Counted from the stretch's first letter, positions 16,283-26,884 are shown. The stretch is 64,000 nt of DNA from Prauserella salsuginis (GCF_024648885.1 NZ_JANBBF010000002.1:62001-126000); one strand, 5' to 3'. Notes: a model not told the origin generated them from the letters alone. Translations and numbers: made by a program.

Positions 16283-18046
16283 TCACAAGCCGAGCTCACT
16301 CAGTCGACGGGTCACTCGACCATCCGTCGAGACGGTGGGGGCCTGTGAGCGGACCCACGGGTCCCCTCCGAAGTAGCGCTGGAAGATGTGCTCGGAGGTG
16401 CGGGTGGCCAGTGCCTGCGTGGTGAGTGTCGGGTTCGGTCCCCCGGCCGCGTTGGACAGCGCCGAGTTGTCGGCGATGAACAGTCGTTTCACCGCGCGTG
16501 TCTCACCGGTCTGGTCAACCACCGAGTCAGCTTCCGAGTGCCCCATGCGCATGGTGGAGTGTGTGTGCAGCGGCAACGCAGGCCAATCCATCCGGTAGAC
16601 CTTCGTGGCGCCGGCACCACGCAACAACTCGGCGGCCCGGTGCGCGAGGAACTCGCGATTGCGAACGCTGCGCTTGCTGCGTCCCCGATTGACGAACCGC
16701 ACCTTCGGCACGGCTCCGTTCTCGTCGGCGGGCAGGGCGGAGAGAGTGACACGGTTGTCAGCCGTGACGTCGTCGTCGACGATGCTGACCACGTTGAGGA
16801 TGCGGTCGAGGCCGTGCATCAGGACATCCTTGAGTTCCGGTCCCACGAGCCGGCCCGTCTCGCCGTCCCACGGACCGGTGAGGCCGCGGCCGTTGGTGTA
16901 GTGGCCGCGGATTCCGCTGTCGGAGAAGGTCATCGCGAACGCCTCGATGCCGGGCATCAGGCCGACGTTCATGTTCATGCCGTAGCCGGGGTAGTCGGTG
17001 CGGGCAGCGGAAGAGGGCCCCTTGGACGAGCCGACGTCGGAGTCGAACAGACCGAAGGTCCAGTCCAGGTAGTGATCGGTGAAGCCGCGGCCGACCCAGT
17101 CGTTGGGGTTGGGCAGCTCGCTGTTGAACCACAACCGCGGAGTCTCCACCGCGCCGCCGCACATCACCACGACGGCTGCGTCCTCCGAGCTCACCTCGCC
17201 GGTCGCGTTGTCCTGCCAGGTCACTCCCCTGACGACGTCCCGCTCGGTGCGGACCTTGGTGACCGTCGCATCGGTCACCAGTGTGATCGGCTTCCCACCG
17301 GGGGACCACGCATCGGCCGTGAGTGCCATCGGAATGTAGCTGTTGTCGGTGGAGCGCTTCGCGAACAGGTTCCGCGGAGCGTCGATCGGGGCCGCGCAGC
17401 CCTGAAAGCAATGTCCACAGAACGTGCAGCCGGTCGAGGTCGGGTGCCGCAGTTCAGCGGGATCGGTGGTCAGCCCGGCGCGGCCGCCCGGCGGGAGGAT
17501 GGCGTTCTCCTGCGGACGGTAGGACGGACCGAGTGTGGTCTTCGTGTCCTGCACCGGAAGTCCGAGCGTTTCGCAGCCGCGGAGGTAGACGCTCTCCTTG
17601 GTCCCGACCGGCGCGGTATGCACCGGCAGGGTCGCCTCGGCCCATTCGTAGTACGGCACGAAGTCGCTGTAGGAGAACGGGAATCGATGTTGGACGTCGT
17701 ACATGTCGGTGTCCGGCCCTTGGTAACCGGCGAAGACACCGGGATAGGCGCGCGGACTGTTTCCGAAGTAGTGCTGTGTCGTGCCGCCGACCCCGGACAC
17801 CTGCCAGAGGAACGAGTTCTGTGGCAACTCCCGGTACGCCGCCGGTTTGCTGCGGTCCGCCTGGCCGACCCGAAGATAGCCGGTGAGCGGGTTGTTCGCG
17901 TCGTTTTCCAGCCGGCTCCATTCCTGTCGGGGATGAGCGTGCCGGGGTCCACCCTCGACGACCAGCACATCCAGGCCGTGCGCGGCGAGCTCCTTTGCGA
18001 CGACGGCCCCGCCGCCGCCGGCTCCGATAACGATGACGTCGCGCAT
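16283..18046 (-). CDS. GMC-family FAD dehydrogenase, catalytic subunit, with Cys4 iron-sulfur-type motif
   Basis: The 587-residue flavoprotein starts with the dinucleotide motif VIGAGGGGAVVAKEL. The C-terminal active-site region holds the catalytic His in HTHSTMRMG and a GGPNPTLTTQA loop. Residues C207, C210, C213 and C217 form C-x2-C-x2-C-x3-C, a ferredoxin-like cluster motif in the position where FAD-glucose dehydrogenases carry a 3Fe-4S cluster. The start overlaps the upstream subunit's stop (ATGA). It has no signal of its own; export is likely by hitch-hiking on the Tat-targeted partner. The substrate (a sugar, polyol or alcohol) cannot be read from sequence. Confidence 0.88.
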   Translation of the reverse strand: MRDVIVIGAGGGGAVVAKELAAHGLDVLVVEGGPRHAHPRQEWSRLENDANNPLTGYLRVGQADRSKPAAYRELPQNSFLWQVSGVGGTTQHYFGNSPRAYPGVFAGYQGPDTDMYDVQHRFPFSYSDFVPYYEWAEATLPVHTAPVGTKESVYLRGCETLGLPVQDTKTTLGPSYRPQENAILPPGGRAGLTTDPAELRHPTSTGCTFCGHCFQGCAAPIDAPRNLFAKRSTDNSYIPMALTADAWSPGGKPITLVTDATVTKVRTERDVVRGVTWQDNATGEVSSEDAAVVVMCGGAVETPRLWFNSELPNPNDWVGRGFTDHYLDWTFGLFDSDVGSSKGPSSAARTDYPGYGMNMNVGLMPGIEAFAMTFSDSGIRGHYTNGRGLTGPWDGETGRLVGPELKDVLMHGLDRILNVVSIVDDDVTADNRVTLSALPADENGAVPKVRFVNRGRSKRSVRNREFLAHRAAELLRGAGATKVYRMDWPALPLHTHSTMRMGHSEADSVVDQTGETRAVKRLFIADNSALSNAAGGPNPTLTTQALATRTSEHIFQRYFGGDPWVRSQAPTVSTDGRVTRRLSELGL

Positions 18047-18951
18047 CAGCGTGCACTCACTTCCTTGCGTCCCTGGTAGTAGCCCTGGAATTCGTCCCAG
18101 CCGGCGATCACGCCCGGGTCGTAGCCGCTCAATCGCCATCCCACCGGGGTGCTCGTCACGCTCAGGCTCGCCGGGTCGAACGTCGACGACTCGCAGTAGG
18201 TGCCGAACGCGGAGAACTCCAGCAGCGCGCCCGCGATGAACTCCAACAGCCCGGATGCCGTTCCCTGGAGTGGTCCGGACAGCTCGTCGTCGATCGCCGA
18301 CACCAGACCTGCGGCGGGTTCTTCCATCATTCGGAATGCCTCGGCCTTCTCCGCGAACGACAGTCGCGCGAACGGCGAGAGGAACGCGCCGCCGACCGCC
18401 GCCGGATTGACCAGGGTGGCGAGGCTGTTCAGCAACAAGGCGATCACCAACGACAACGGCACGGTCTCGTCGTTGCGCAGCAACGTGCGGACAGCCTGGT
18501 CCAGATCGAGCAGCTCGCCGGTCGGCAGCGGGCGCAGCCCATCGGGCAGCGGCACGTCCACATCTGCCAGTCCGTTGGCCAACGCGCTGGCCAACGGACC
18601 GGCCAGCTGATCAGGAACGGGGACGTAGTTGTCGAGCGATTCGATCAGGAAGTCCGGGGTGTTCGCCTCCATGGCGCCCGGCTCATCGCGACGCGTCCCC
18701 TGGGCCGCCGAGTAGGCATCCGGGCCGGGTACCACGAACACGGCCAACCCGTTGAGGGTGTCTCTGGCCAGTTCGGCCAGTGCCGTGTTCACCAGCCCGA
18801 GCAGCGGATCGGACGCGGCTCGGGCACCGGACGCGGCTCGGGCACCGGGCGAGGCCACGGCTCCCGGCAACAGCGCGCCGGCGCCGGCTACGGCACCCAG
18901 CAAGCCGATCCGGGCGAGAAAGGTACGCCGATCGTGCGGATCTGTGTTCAT
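18046..18951 (-). CDS. Tat-exported small subunit of the GMC dehydrogenase (gluconate 2-dehydrogenase subunit 3-like)
   Basis: The 301-residue protein has a twin-arginine signal (DRRTFLARIGLLGAVAGAG) and a likely cleavage region near ASPGARA. The mature part is helical and ends in a GYYQGRKEVSAR tail. Gene order (small Tat subunit first, then catalytic subunit) matches bacterial FAD-dependent glucose and gluconate dehydrogenase operons. No cytochrome c subunit follows, unlike those systems. The start has GGAGG four bases upstream. The subunit-3 assignment rests on context and overall pattern rather than a sharp motif. Confidence 0.7.
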   Translation of the reverse strand: MNTDPHDRRTFLARIGLLGAVAGAGALLPGAVASPGARAASGARAASDPLLGLVNTALAELARDTLNGLAVFVVPGPDAYSAAQGTRRDEPGAMEANTPDFLIESLDNYVPVPDQLAGPLASALANGLADVDVPLPDGLRPLPTGELLDLDQAVRTLLRNDETVPLSLVIALLLNSLATLVNPAAVGGAFLSPFARLSFAEKAEAFRMMEEPAAGLVSAIDDELSGPLQGTASGLLEFIAGALLEFSAFGTYCESSTFDPASLSVTSTPVGWRLSGYDPGVIAGWDEFQGYYQGRKEVSAR

Positions 18952-19294
18952 GGAACCTCCTGGGCACAGCGTCGGGCCTCCTACACCGTGGTCAACTCGG
19001 CCCGCCACTGCATCGGCGCTCCGCACACACTTGAACGCCGCCCTGGTGTGCGCGTGCACACATCGCCATACGATCGGGCGACTCAGCCGGCCGCCACGCG
19101 ACCGAACCTGTGCGACGGCACAACCGACGTCGACCTCGGCGGCATCCGCACAGGATGTCGACGATCACGTCCACTGTCGCCTGGTACCGCAGGTCCACCG
19201 GCGAGCGGCCTCGCCGCTTCCCTGTCGACTTCGACGCCTGTCCACCGTCGGTCTGCCCACCAGCACCCCTGCAGAAGCCCTGCGGAGGCGAGTC
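18952..19294. other. 343-base upstream region of the GMC dehydrogenase operon
   Basis: No gene is supported. It should hold the leftward promoter of the dehydrogenase operon. An inverted repeat TGTGC-GCGT-GCACA at 19047-19060 is a candidate operator about 100 bases upstream of the start codon. The right end contains the ribosome site of the truncated gene at 19295. Confidence 0.4.
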
Positions 19295-19465
19295 GTGCCC
19301 ACCTCCACGTTCACGCTCAACGGCGATCAGGTCACCGTCGAGGCGCAGTCATGGCACCCGCCCGGACCCGCTCCACACCGACCGGCGTACCTCTACGACG
19401 GTCGTGACGCTGCCCGGCCGCCGCGGCCTCATCGGTCCAGCACGGCCAACCGCAGCAACAGTTGA
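19295..19465 (+). pseudogene. Remnant of a 2Fe-2S molybdenum-hydroxylase small subunit gene (iorA/coxS type)
   Basis: GTG at 19295, with GGAGG seven bases upstream (19283-19287), opens a frame beginning VPTSTFTLNGDQVTVEAQS. That is the first strand pair of the plant-type ferredoxin domain at the N-terminus of isoquinoline 1-oxidoreductase alpha/CoxS-like subunits. After about 17 codons the similarity stops: no cysteine ligands follow, and the frame runs on in unrelated sequence into the antisense of the PucR gene, ending at 19465. The intact gene would be about 150 codons. It is best read as the 5' stub left by a deletion. The match is from memory of the family and is short. Confidence 0.55.
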
Positions 19466-20613
19466 TCGCGGTGGTCGCGCAGTGACCGGCCCGTGAGTGC
19501 CTCGATCCTGGCCAGCCTCTGCAACACGGTGTTGCGATGACAGTTCAACTCGTCGCCGACCTCGGTAGCGGCCCCGTCCCGCCGAAACCAACAGTCCAGC
19601 GTCCGCAGCAACAGATCCCGCTTGTCCGGGTCGAGTACGAGCAGCTGTCCCAGCGCGTGCTCCTGGATCCGGTCCGCGATCGGACGGTTCGCAGCCAGCA
19701 ACGCCTCCGGCAGCCGGTCCTCGAACGCTGCGACCATGGCGCGACCCTCGGGAACCGTGTCCAACGCGAGCTCCGCCAATCGGTATGCCGACGCCGACTC
19801 GGTGAGGCCGGTGAACGCCGGCGAGACGCCCGCCTTGCCCTCCACGACCCGGCCGAGCTGACCTACCAGGCGTGACAACGGGGCCGACCCAAGCTCCACC
19901 AGCCCGACCTCCCGGTCGGCCCGGAGTTGCCACTGCGAGGCGAAACCCAACGCGGTCAGCGCATCAGCGGGTGAGTGGGACGGCGAGGTGGACGGCCCTG
20001 CGTGGCCGACCACCACAACGGCCAGCCGGGTGGTGGACGTGAGCCCGAGCACCCGGTTCGCTTCGTCGGCGACCAGCGGATCGCCGCCGCGACCGTCCAA
20101 CAGGCCTTCCAGCACCGCCTGTCGCCGTTCGGAGTCCCGCCGCTGCGCAGCCGACTGGCGCGCCCGGTACTCGGTGGCGGTGGCCAACGACATGACGTCC
20201 ATCAGCTGCATCACCTGTACGGCGCCGTCCAACAACTCTCCGAGGGCGTCGGGCGCGGAGGTCCTGGCCTCGTCCAGCAACGCCGCCCACAGCACCTCGG
20301 TACCGAGCCGGAATGCGTGCAACAGCGACTCGAGTGGGAAGCCGGCGTCAGCCCGGCGCCGCGCCGTCAGCCGTGCGGCGTCGAACAGATCGTCGCCGTC
20401 CGGCACCTGGCCGGACAGGGACTGTAACGAACGCAGCATGTTGTCCCGGCACGAGCGGAGCAGCTCCTCGGGCGCTACCCGGTCCGTGGTCGCGTACACG
20501 TCGTCGTTCTGCACGATCGTGTCGCGCAACAGGTTCGCCAGCTCGGGCGCCCGTGCGAGCAGTCGCCGGGCGAGTTCTCGCGTGGCCGGAGCGGGCTCGG
20601 GCAACATTGCCAT
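19429..20613 (-). CDS. PucR-family transcriptional regulator
   Basis: The 394-residue protein ends in the PucR C-terminal helix-turn-helix (TEVGDELNCHRNTVLQRLARIEALTG, split as ELNCHRNTVLQRL and RIEALTG). The middle holds a GGDEF-like/CdaR-type region, and an N-terminal helical domain with FPLESLLHAFRLGTEVLW resembles RsbRD-type sensors. PucR members often control purine or aromatic-nitrogen catabolism. The adjacent stub of a molybdenum hydroxylase subunit suggests its former target. The ATG at 20613 is a best guess; ribosome-site evidence is weak. Confidence 0.85.
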   Translation of the reverse strand: MAMLPEPAPATRELARRLLARAPELANLLRDTIVQNDDVYATTDRVAPEELLRSCRDNMLRSLQSLSGQVPDGDDLFDAARLTARRRADAGFPLESLLHAFRLGTEVLWAALLDEARTSAPDALGELLDGAVQVMQLMDVMSLATATEYRARQSAAQRRDSERRQAVLEGLLDGRGGDPLVADEANRVLGLTSTTRLAVVVVGHAGPSTSPSHSPADALTALGFASQWQLRADREVGLVELGSAPLSRLVGQLGRVVEGKAGVSPAFTGLTESASAYRLAELALDTVPEGRAMVAAFEDRLPEALLAANRPIADRIQEHALGQLLVLDPDKRDLLLRTLDCWFRRDGAATEVGDELNCHRNTVLQRLARIEALTGRSLRDHRDQLLLRLAVLDR

Positions 20614-20980
20614 CGAAGTCACCGGGTCAGAGTAGGAGCAGGCGCACGACAGGGCGACCCACACCGCTGCTCACCGGTGGCGGCGGACCATGGTCACCCG
20701 TACTGACCGACCTGGCGCCACGAGGTGGTCGTCAGCGGACGGGCCGACGAGATCGAGGGGCCCACCGGGCCTGTCTCGACCGACCGCGGGCCGGTGCCGC
20801 GCCCACCGTCGTGGTGCCCTCGACCAGCGATGCCGGAGCGGGGACGCGATCGTCAGGAACACGTGTGCACGCCCCTCGACCTGTCTGACGCTGCGGAACG
20901 TTCCCGTTCGATGGGCCATTCCGGGAGGCCGTCGAAGCAAGAGCAGGCCGCGGCTCCGGCTTCGGCCGCTGACCGGCTCC
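20614..20980. other. 367-base stretch without a gene between pucR and gdhA
   Basis: Neither strand shows a recognisable product. It holds the pucR promoter region on the right-to-left strand and the 3' flank of gdhA. No strong hairpin or repeat was seen. Confidence 0.35.
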
Positions 20981-22408
<1,428 letters not shown>

Positions 22409-22547
22409 TCATCCGGAGCCCGCAGTTCGATCAACATGACGAAGGACACACACCACCGGGCCACCAGCGCGGAAGCAGTGGAAACTCCGCTGCCGCGGGT
22501 CACCCCGGTGAGTGCCCGGGCGTCCGGTGCCCGAGCGTCCAGGCGGT

Positions 22548-23594
22548 TCAGTCCAGGCCGCGCGCCAGCTCGATGGCGTTGGCCAACGTGTCCAATCGGT
22601 CTTCGAGCGAGTCGCCCGCGGGATAGAACCGCACGGTGTCCACACCGGCGTCCCGCCACACCCGCAGTCGGTCACGGACCATGTCCCGGGTGCCGATCAG
22701 TGTCGTTCCCAGCACCATCTCGTCGGTGACGAGCTCGGCAGCGCCGTCGCGGTCCCCGGACTGCCACAGCTGCCGGATCTCTGCGGCGGTATCGGCCCAG
22801 CCCTGCCGGCCGTAGGCGTTGTAGTAGAAGTTGGTCTTCGCCGAGCCCATGCCGCCCAGGCTGAACGCGAGCTTCTTCTTCCGCTCACCCAGCATCTCGC
22901 GCAAGTCGTCCTCATCGTCGGCGAACGCCACCTCCGCGCCCTGGCAGATGTCCAGCTCCGCACGAGAACGCCCGGCTTCGGCAAGTCCGGCGTCCAAATG
23001 TGCGAAGTATGCGTCGGCGGCACCTTCGGGTACGAAACTGGTGCCCAGCCAGCCGTCCGCGATCTCGCCGGTCAGTGTGAGCATGGCCGGTGACAACGTG
23101 GCCAGGTAGATCGGGATCTCGTGCTCCGCGCGCGTCGAGAGCCGCATGGGCTTTCCCTCCCCGCCCGGTAGCGGGATCGCGACGTGCCGCCCTTCGAAGG
23201 AAATCTTCTCCCCGGCCAGCACCCGGTGGATCACCTCGACGGTCTCCCGCATGCGCGCCAACGGGCGCGCGAACGGCACGCCGTGCAGTCCTTCGATCAC
23301 CTGCGGACCCGACGACCCCAGCCCGAGCAGGAAGCGCCCCTGGGACAGCTGCGACAGCGTGATCGCCGCCTGCGCGATGCCCACCGGCGTCCTGGTGCCC
23401 ACCTGCATGACCCCCGAACCCAGCAACATCCGATCCGTGCGCGCCGCCAGATATCCGAGCGGGGACGGCGCGTCGGAACCCCACGCCTCGGCCACCCAGC
23501 AGATGTCCAGCCCGAGCTTCTCGGCCTCCACCACGTACTCGACCAGCTCCTGCCACGAACCGCCCGACCCTTCGATCGTGGTCGCCGTCCGCAT
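22548..23594 (-). CDS. LLM-class F420-dependent oxidoreductase
   Basis: The 348-residue protein has the luciferase-like TIM-barrel pattern: a WVAEAWGSDA strand, LLGSGVMQVGTRTP, LGLGSSGPQVIEGLHG and IYLATLSPAMLTLTGEIADGW (given as IYLATLSPAM and GEIADGW). These indicate a coenzyme F420- or flavin-dependent oxidoreductase. The start overlaps the stop of the SRPBCC gene (ATGA), so the two are one operon. The substrate is unknown; actinobacterial relatives act on lipids, ketones and xenobiotics. Confidence 0.88.
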   Translation of the reverse strand: MRTATTIEGSGGSWQELVEYVVEAEKLGLDICWVAEAWGSDAPSPLGYLAARTDRMLLGSGVMQVGTRTPVGIAQAAITLSQLSQGRFLLGLGSSGPQVIEGLHGVPFARPLARMRETVEVIHRVLAGEKISFEGRHVAIPLPGGEGKPMRLSTRAEHEIPIYLATLSPAMLTLTGEIADGWLGTSFVPEGAADAYFAHLDAGLAEAGRSRAELDICQGAEVAFADDEDDLREMLGERKKKLAFSLGGMGSAKTNFYYNAYGRQGWADTAAEIRQLWQSGDRDGAAELVTDEMVLGTTLIGTRDMVRDRLRVWRDAGVDTVRFYPAGDSLEDRLDTLANAIELARGLD

Positions 23595-24118
23595 CAGCGG
23601 TCCACCTGCCCGGTGTCCTCCACCAGCTTCTTGATCGCCTCGACCGCGGCCGTCATGTTGGTCTCGAACTCCCGCAGCCGGACGAACACGATCTTCTGCT
23701 CCTTGTCGGGCATCCGATCGATCGCCAGCGACAGCCCCGAACGCGCAGGACCCAGCTGCATCCACTGCCGCAACAGCGTGCCGTCACCGTCGGGCACGAC
23801 CGTGAACCGCCAGGTCGCGGTGGGGTTGTCCGGATCCTCCACCGCCCAGCCGAAGGTCCTCGGCGGGTCGAGGTCCACGATGTGCGAGGTCGTGCTCCAC
23901 TTGCCCAGCGCGTCGTGCTCGTTGCGCCCGATGAACTGCGCCCCGAGGGCGGGCCCGGTGACCCCGTGCTGCCACTCCACCGACTGAAGCTCCGGGCTCA
24001 ACTCGGGCATCAGCTCTATGTCGGACACGAGCGTCCACACCCGCTCCGGCGAAGCGTTGATCCGGGTCTCCACCTGCACCGTCGGCATGTCCTCGTACCG
24101 CGCGCCGGTCCATTCCAT
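23594..24118 (-). CDS. SRPBCC (START-like/polyketide cyclase) family protein
   Basis: The 174-residue protein begins with VQVETRINASPERVWTLVSDIE, the classic first strand and helix of the SRPBCC fold. It continues with strands of a hydrophobic cavity and ends in a long helix (LREFETNMTAAVEAIKKLV). Such proteins bind or modify lipidic or aromatic ligands. Coupling to the LLM oxidoreductase suggests both act on the same small molecule. No catalytic residues stand out. Confidence 0.85.
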   Translation of the reverse strand: MEWTGARYEDMPTVQVETRINASPERVWTLVSDIELMPELSPELQSVEWQHGVTGPALGAQFIGRNEHDALGKWSTTSHIVDLDPPRTFGWAVEDPDNPTATWRFTVVPDGDGTLLRQWMQLGPARSGLSLAIDRMPDKEQKIVFVRLREFETNMTAAVEAIKKLVEDTGQVDR

Positions 24119-24279
24119 AGTCGTCCGACCTCTTCCCCTCGGCCCACGTCACAACAATTCCCGACCAGCAGAGTTGCTTATTTGAACTAACGCGTCAAGC
24201 GCTCGGCCGGCCGGGAACATTTCGGCCGGCCGGAAACGGCCACCGAGCGGACCCGCATCCCGCTCCTCCGGTTGCGGCC

Positions 24280-24777
24280 TCACTCCGCGAAACGCCGCTG
24301 CACATCCGGTCGTTCGGCGAGCGCCGCCGGGTACCCCGGGCCCATCCGATTACTGGTTTCCTCCGCGCGCAGCGGCTCCTTGCACGCCCCGCACACGATC
24401 TCGGGCTGGGTGTCGTGGCCACACCGATCGTGGTGCAGGACCACGGGCACCCCCTTCTCCCCCGCCAGCCAACGATCGCCCCAACGGTTCATCGCAGCGA
24501 GCACGCCGTAGAAGTCGCGTCCCTTCTCGGTCAACACGTAGTCGTACCGCACCGGAACATGCTGGTAGGCCTGCTTTTCCAGCAGGCCCTCGTCCACCAG
24601 CCGCCGTAACCGATCGGTCAGCGTGTTACGCGCAATGCCCAGCGATTCCTGGAAGTCGTCGAAACGACGGATCCCGTAGAAGGCCTCCCGCAACACCAGG
24701 GGGGTCCACGCGTCGCCCAGCAGATCCATCGTCCGGGCGATCGAACACGGCCAGTTCGCGAAAGACGTCCGCCTCAT
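24280..24777 (-). CDS. HxlR-family transcriptional regulator
   Basis: The 165-residue protein starts with FANWPCSIARTMDLLGDAWTPLVLREAFYG-type sequence (parts: CSIARTMDLLGDAW, LVLREAF), the HxlR hallmark with its redox-type N-terminal cysteine. The winged helix and DYVLTEKGRDFYGVL follow. A C-terminal extension holds HHDRCGH and CGACKEPL, which may form a small zinc-binding ribbon. It lies on the same strand just upstream of the SRPBCC-LLM pair and is a likely regulator of it. The ATG at 24777 is the family start. Confidence 0.88.
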   Translation of the reverse strand: MRRTSFANWPCSIARTMDLLGDAWTPLVLREAFYGIRRFDDFQESLGIARNTLTDRLRRLVDEGLLEKQAYQHVPVRYDYVLTEKGRDFYGVLAAMNRWGDRWLAGEKGVPVVLHHDRCGHDTQPEIVCGACKEPLRAEETSNRMGPGYPAALAERPDVQRRFAE

Positions 24778-24927
24778 AGCGGTCACCGTACAGCGTTTCA
24801 CATAACAACTCACCTGCGTGGGCGGAACCCGAGGGCGGCCACGCGCGGCGCCGTCGGTCGCCGACGCGGCCCGAGGGCTCCCAACGTGGGTGCCCGACGG
24901 AGCCACAGCGTGCTGCCTCGAACCCGC

Positions 24928-25974
24928 CTACAGCGCGCCCAGCACCTGCGACAGGACGATCAGGCCGCACACCACGCCGTTGAACACGCGGTGCGCCACC
25001 AGCACCGCGATGAACTCGCGGACGACCGCGCTGGACCAGAAGTACCACGCCGTCGGAGCACCGACGACCTGCCCGTCGATCTTCGCCTTCCGCGCGAGCA
25101 GCGCGGCCCGCAGGACGTGGAAGTTGTTGGTCACGACGACACACCGGTGATCGGCCTTGCGGGCCCGCATGAGTTCGGCGCTGAACGTCAGGTTCTCCCA
25201 CGTCGTCGTGGAACGATCCTCCACGAGCACCCGGTCGGCGGGCACGCCGCGGCAGACGAGGTGGTCGCGCATGGCGTGGGCCTCCGGGACCTGTTCGTCC
25301 GGTCCCTGCCCGCCCGAGGTGACGAGCATCGGGTCGCCGCCGCGAGCACGTTGTTCGTCGAACACCTCACGGCCGCGACCGAGCCTGCTCGCCAGTAGCG
25401 GCGGCACCCGCCGTCCGTCCAGCAGCCCCGCCCCCAGCACCACGACGTAGTCGACGGGACGCCGGGAGGAGATCCGGCCGTAGACCACCGAGTACAGCAG
25501 GAAACACACGAACAGGAACGACACGTAGAACAACACGCCCGTCACCGCCGTGGCCGTCACCGTCAGCGGCTTCCAGTCGATCAGGCCGACGAGAACTTGG
25601 GCCGGGACGTAGGCCACGATGCCGATCCCGGCCAGTAGCGACACCAGGTTCGCCAGTCGCCGTCCCTCTCGGCGGAGCATCGTCACGCCGCTGGCGATCA
25701 GGAAAACCCCGAACGCCAGCACCGACAACGGGATCAGCAGCACCCCGATCACCAGCAGCACCCGTGCCGCGCCCTCCGAGACCGTGCCCACCACCAGCAG
25801 CATCGCCACGGCGAGGGACGCCAACGCGAGGAACAGATACACCCCGTTGCGCAGTTTGCGCCGATCACGCAGAAAGCTGATCAGGAACGCCGTGAAGAAC
25901 AACGCTGCAGGGACGACGCGACCGGCGACACACTCACGGGAGCTCCCGTGTCGACGCCGTGGTGGCCGGAACAC
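24928..25974 (-). CDS. YdcF/SanA-like DUF218 membrane protein
   Basis: The first 165 residues hold four to five hydrophobic helices. The C-terminal half is a DUF218 domain with VVLGAGLLDGRRVPP, MLVTSGGQGPDE, VEDRSTTTWENL and VVTNNFHVLRA. This is the architecture of YdcF-type proteins linked to envelope polysaccharide metabolism. The first 20 residues look unlike a protein N-terminus, and the true start may be further in; no good alternative codon is seen. Confidence 0.82.
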   Translation of the reverse strand: MFRPPRRRHGSSRECVAGRVVPAALFFTAFLISFLRDRRKLRNGVYLFLALASLAVAMLLVVGTVSEGAARVLLVIGVLLIPLSVLAFGVFLIASGVTMLRREGRRLANLVSLLAGIGIVAYVPAQVLVGLIDWKPLTVTATAVTGVLFYVSFLFVCFLLYSVVYGRISSRRPVDYVVVLGAGLLDGRRVPPLLASRLGRGREVFDEQRARGGDPMLVTSGGQGPDEQVPEAHAMRDHLVCRGVPADRVLVEDRSTTTWENLTFSAELMRARKADHRCVVVTNNFHVLRAALLARKAKIDGQVVGAPTAWYFWSSAVVREFIAVLVAHRVFNGVVCGLIVLSQVLGAL

Positions 25975-26173
25975 GACGCACGGATCCGAAAGCCATCAGC
26001 TGCCCGCCGCGTCGGACGCGCCTCGACTATCCACCATGGACGGCATTAGACCACAGCGACCGGTGCCCCGCCCGGCCGCGAACCGGCACGAACGGCGACA
26101 ACCACCGCGGCGACGAACCACCGGCGTCCGGCCGCCACGGCACCGTCGCGGGCAGGATCGAAGGGCTCGGACG

Positions 26174-26884
26174 TCAGCCGCGCGGCCAGACCGGGATCCG
26201 GTCGAGCATGTCGCAGCGCAACTCCAGAGCCGCGACGAGCTCCTCGGGATCGCGGTGATCACTGACCGGGTCGAACACGTCGAGATACTCCCCACGCAGC
26301 ACGAAGCCCCGGAACGAGCGCGAATCGTGCAGTAGCAGCGCCTTCAGCTCCGGGCCGAACACCGCGCGCGCGAACGCCTCGTCGTCGCAATGCACCTCGA
26401 AGCTCCGGTCGACCTCCTCGTCGCCGAGCTGCACGCCGCCCATACCGATCGTGCGATTGATCGTGTTCTGTGGCCCGACGATCCGCGTCGCACTCAGCAT
26501 CGGGTGCGGCGCGGGAGCGGCGACCCAGATCGCACGTTCCGGCCGATGCTTCCCGTCGTGCACGGTCTGGAACGTGGCAGCGACGAACGGCCTGCCCCGA
26601 TGCGTGCCCGTGATGACGTCCGTCGCCCCCGTCGCGCGCGGCGGTCGGTGGAACGGTTCGGCCCATCCCGTGCGGTCGTACTGCCGATCGTAGAGCGGCA
26701 CGTACGAGTCGTCCCGTTCGGCGAAGGTCCAGCCTCTCGCCTGGACCGCGGCCCGAGCCTCCGACGTCGACATGGCCGCACGGGCCTTGCCCGCGCGCCG
26801 CACCAGGACGATCAGCGCGATCACCCCGGCGGCGAGCAGCAGTACGCCACCGAACACGATCGCGAGGATCCCGCCCACACTCAT
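26174..26884 (-). CDS. Uncharacterised membrane-anchored protein next to the T7SS cassette
   Basis: I do not recognise this family with confidence. The 236-residue product has one strong N-terminal transmembrane helix (about residues 5-28, IVFGGVLLLAAGVIALIVLV), a basic stop (RRAGKAR), then a soluble domain of about 200 residues. That domain has a WTFAERDDSYVPLYD segment and a C-terminal stretch PEELVAALELRCDMLDRIPVWPRG. It is probably cytoplasmic after the helix. It lies 87 bases downstream of the YbaB gene on the same strand and may be part of that operon. Confidence 0.55.
   Translation of the reverse strand: MSVGGILAIVFGGVLLLAAGVIALIVLVRRAGKARAAMSTSEARAAVQARGWTFAERDDSYVPLYDRQYDRTGWAEPFHRPPRATGATDVITGTHRGRPFVAATFQTVHDGKHRPERAIWVAAPAPHPMLSATRIVGPQNTINRTIGMGGVQLGDEEVDRSFEVHCDDEAFARAVFGPELKALLLHDSRSFRGFVLRGEYLDVFDPVSDHRDPEELVAALELRCDMLDRIPVWPRG

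Noticed and set aside
24182-24198. HxlR operator TTGA-N9-TCAA before the SRPBCC gene
   Set aside because: Arms are only four bases and no second copy is seen near hxlR; chance is likely.
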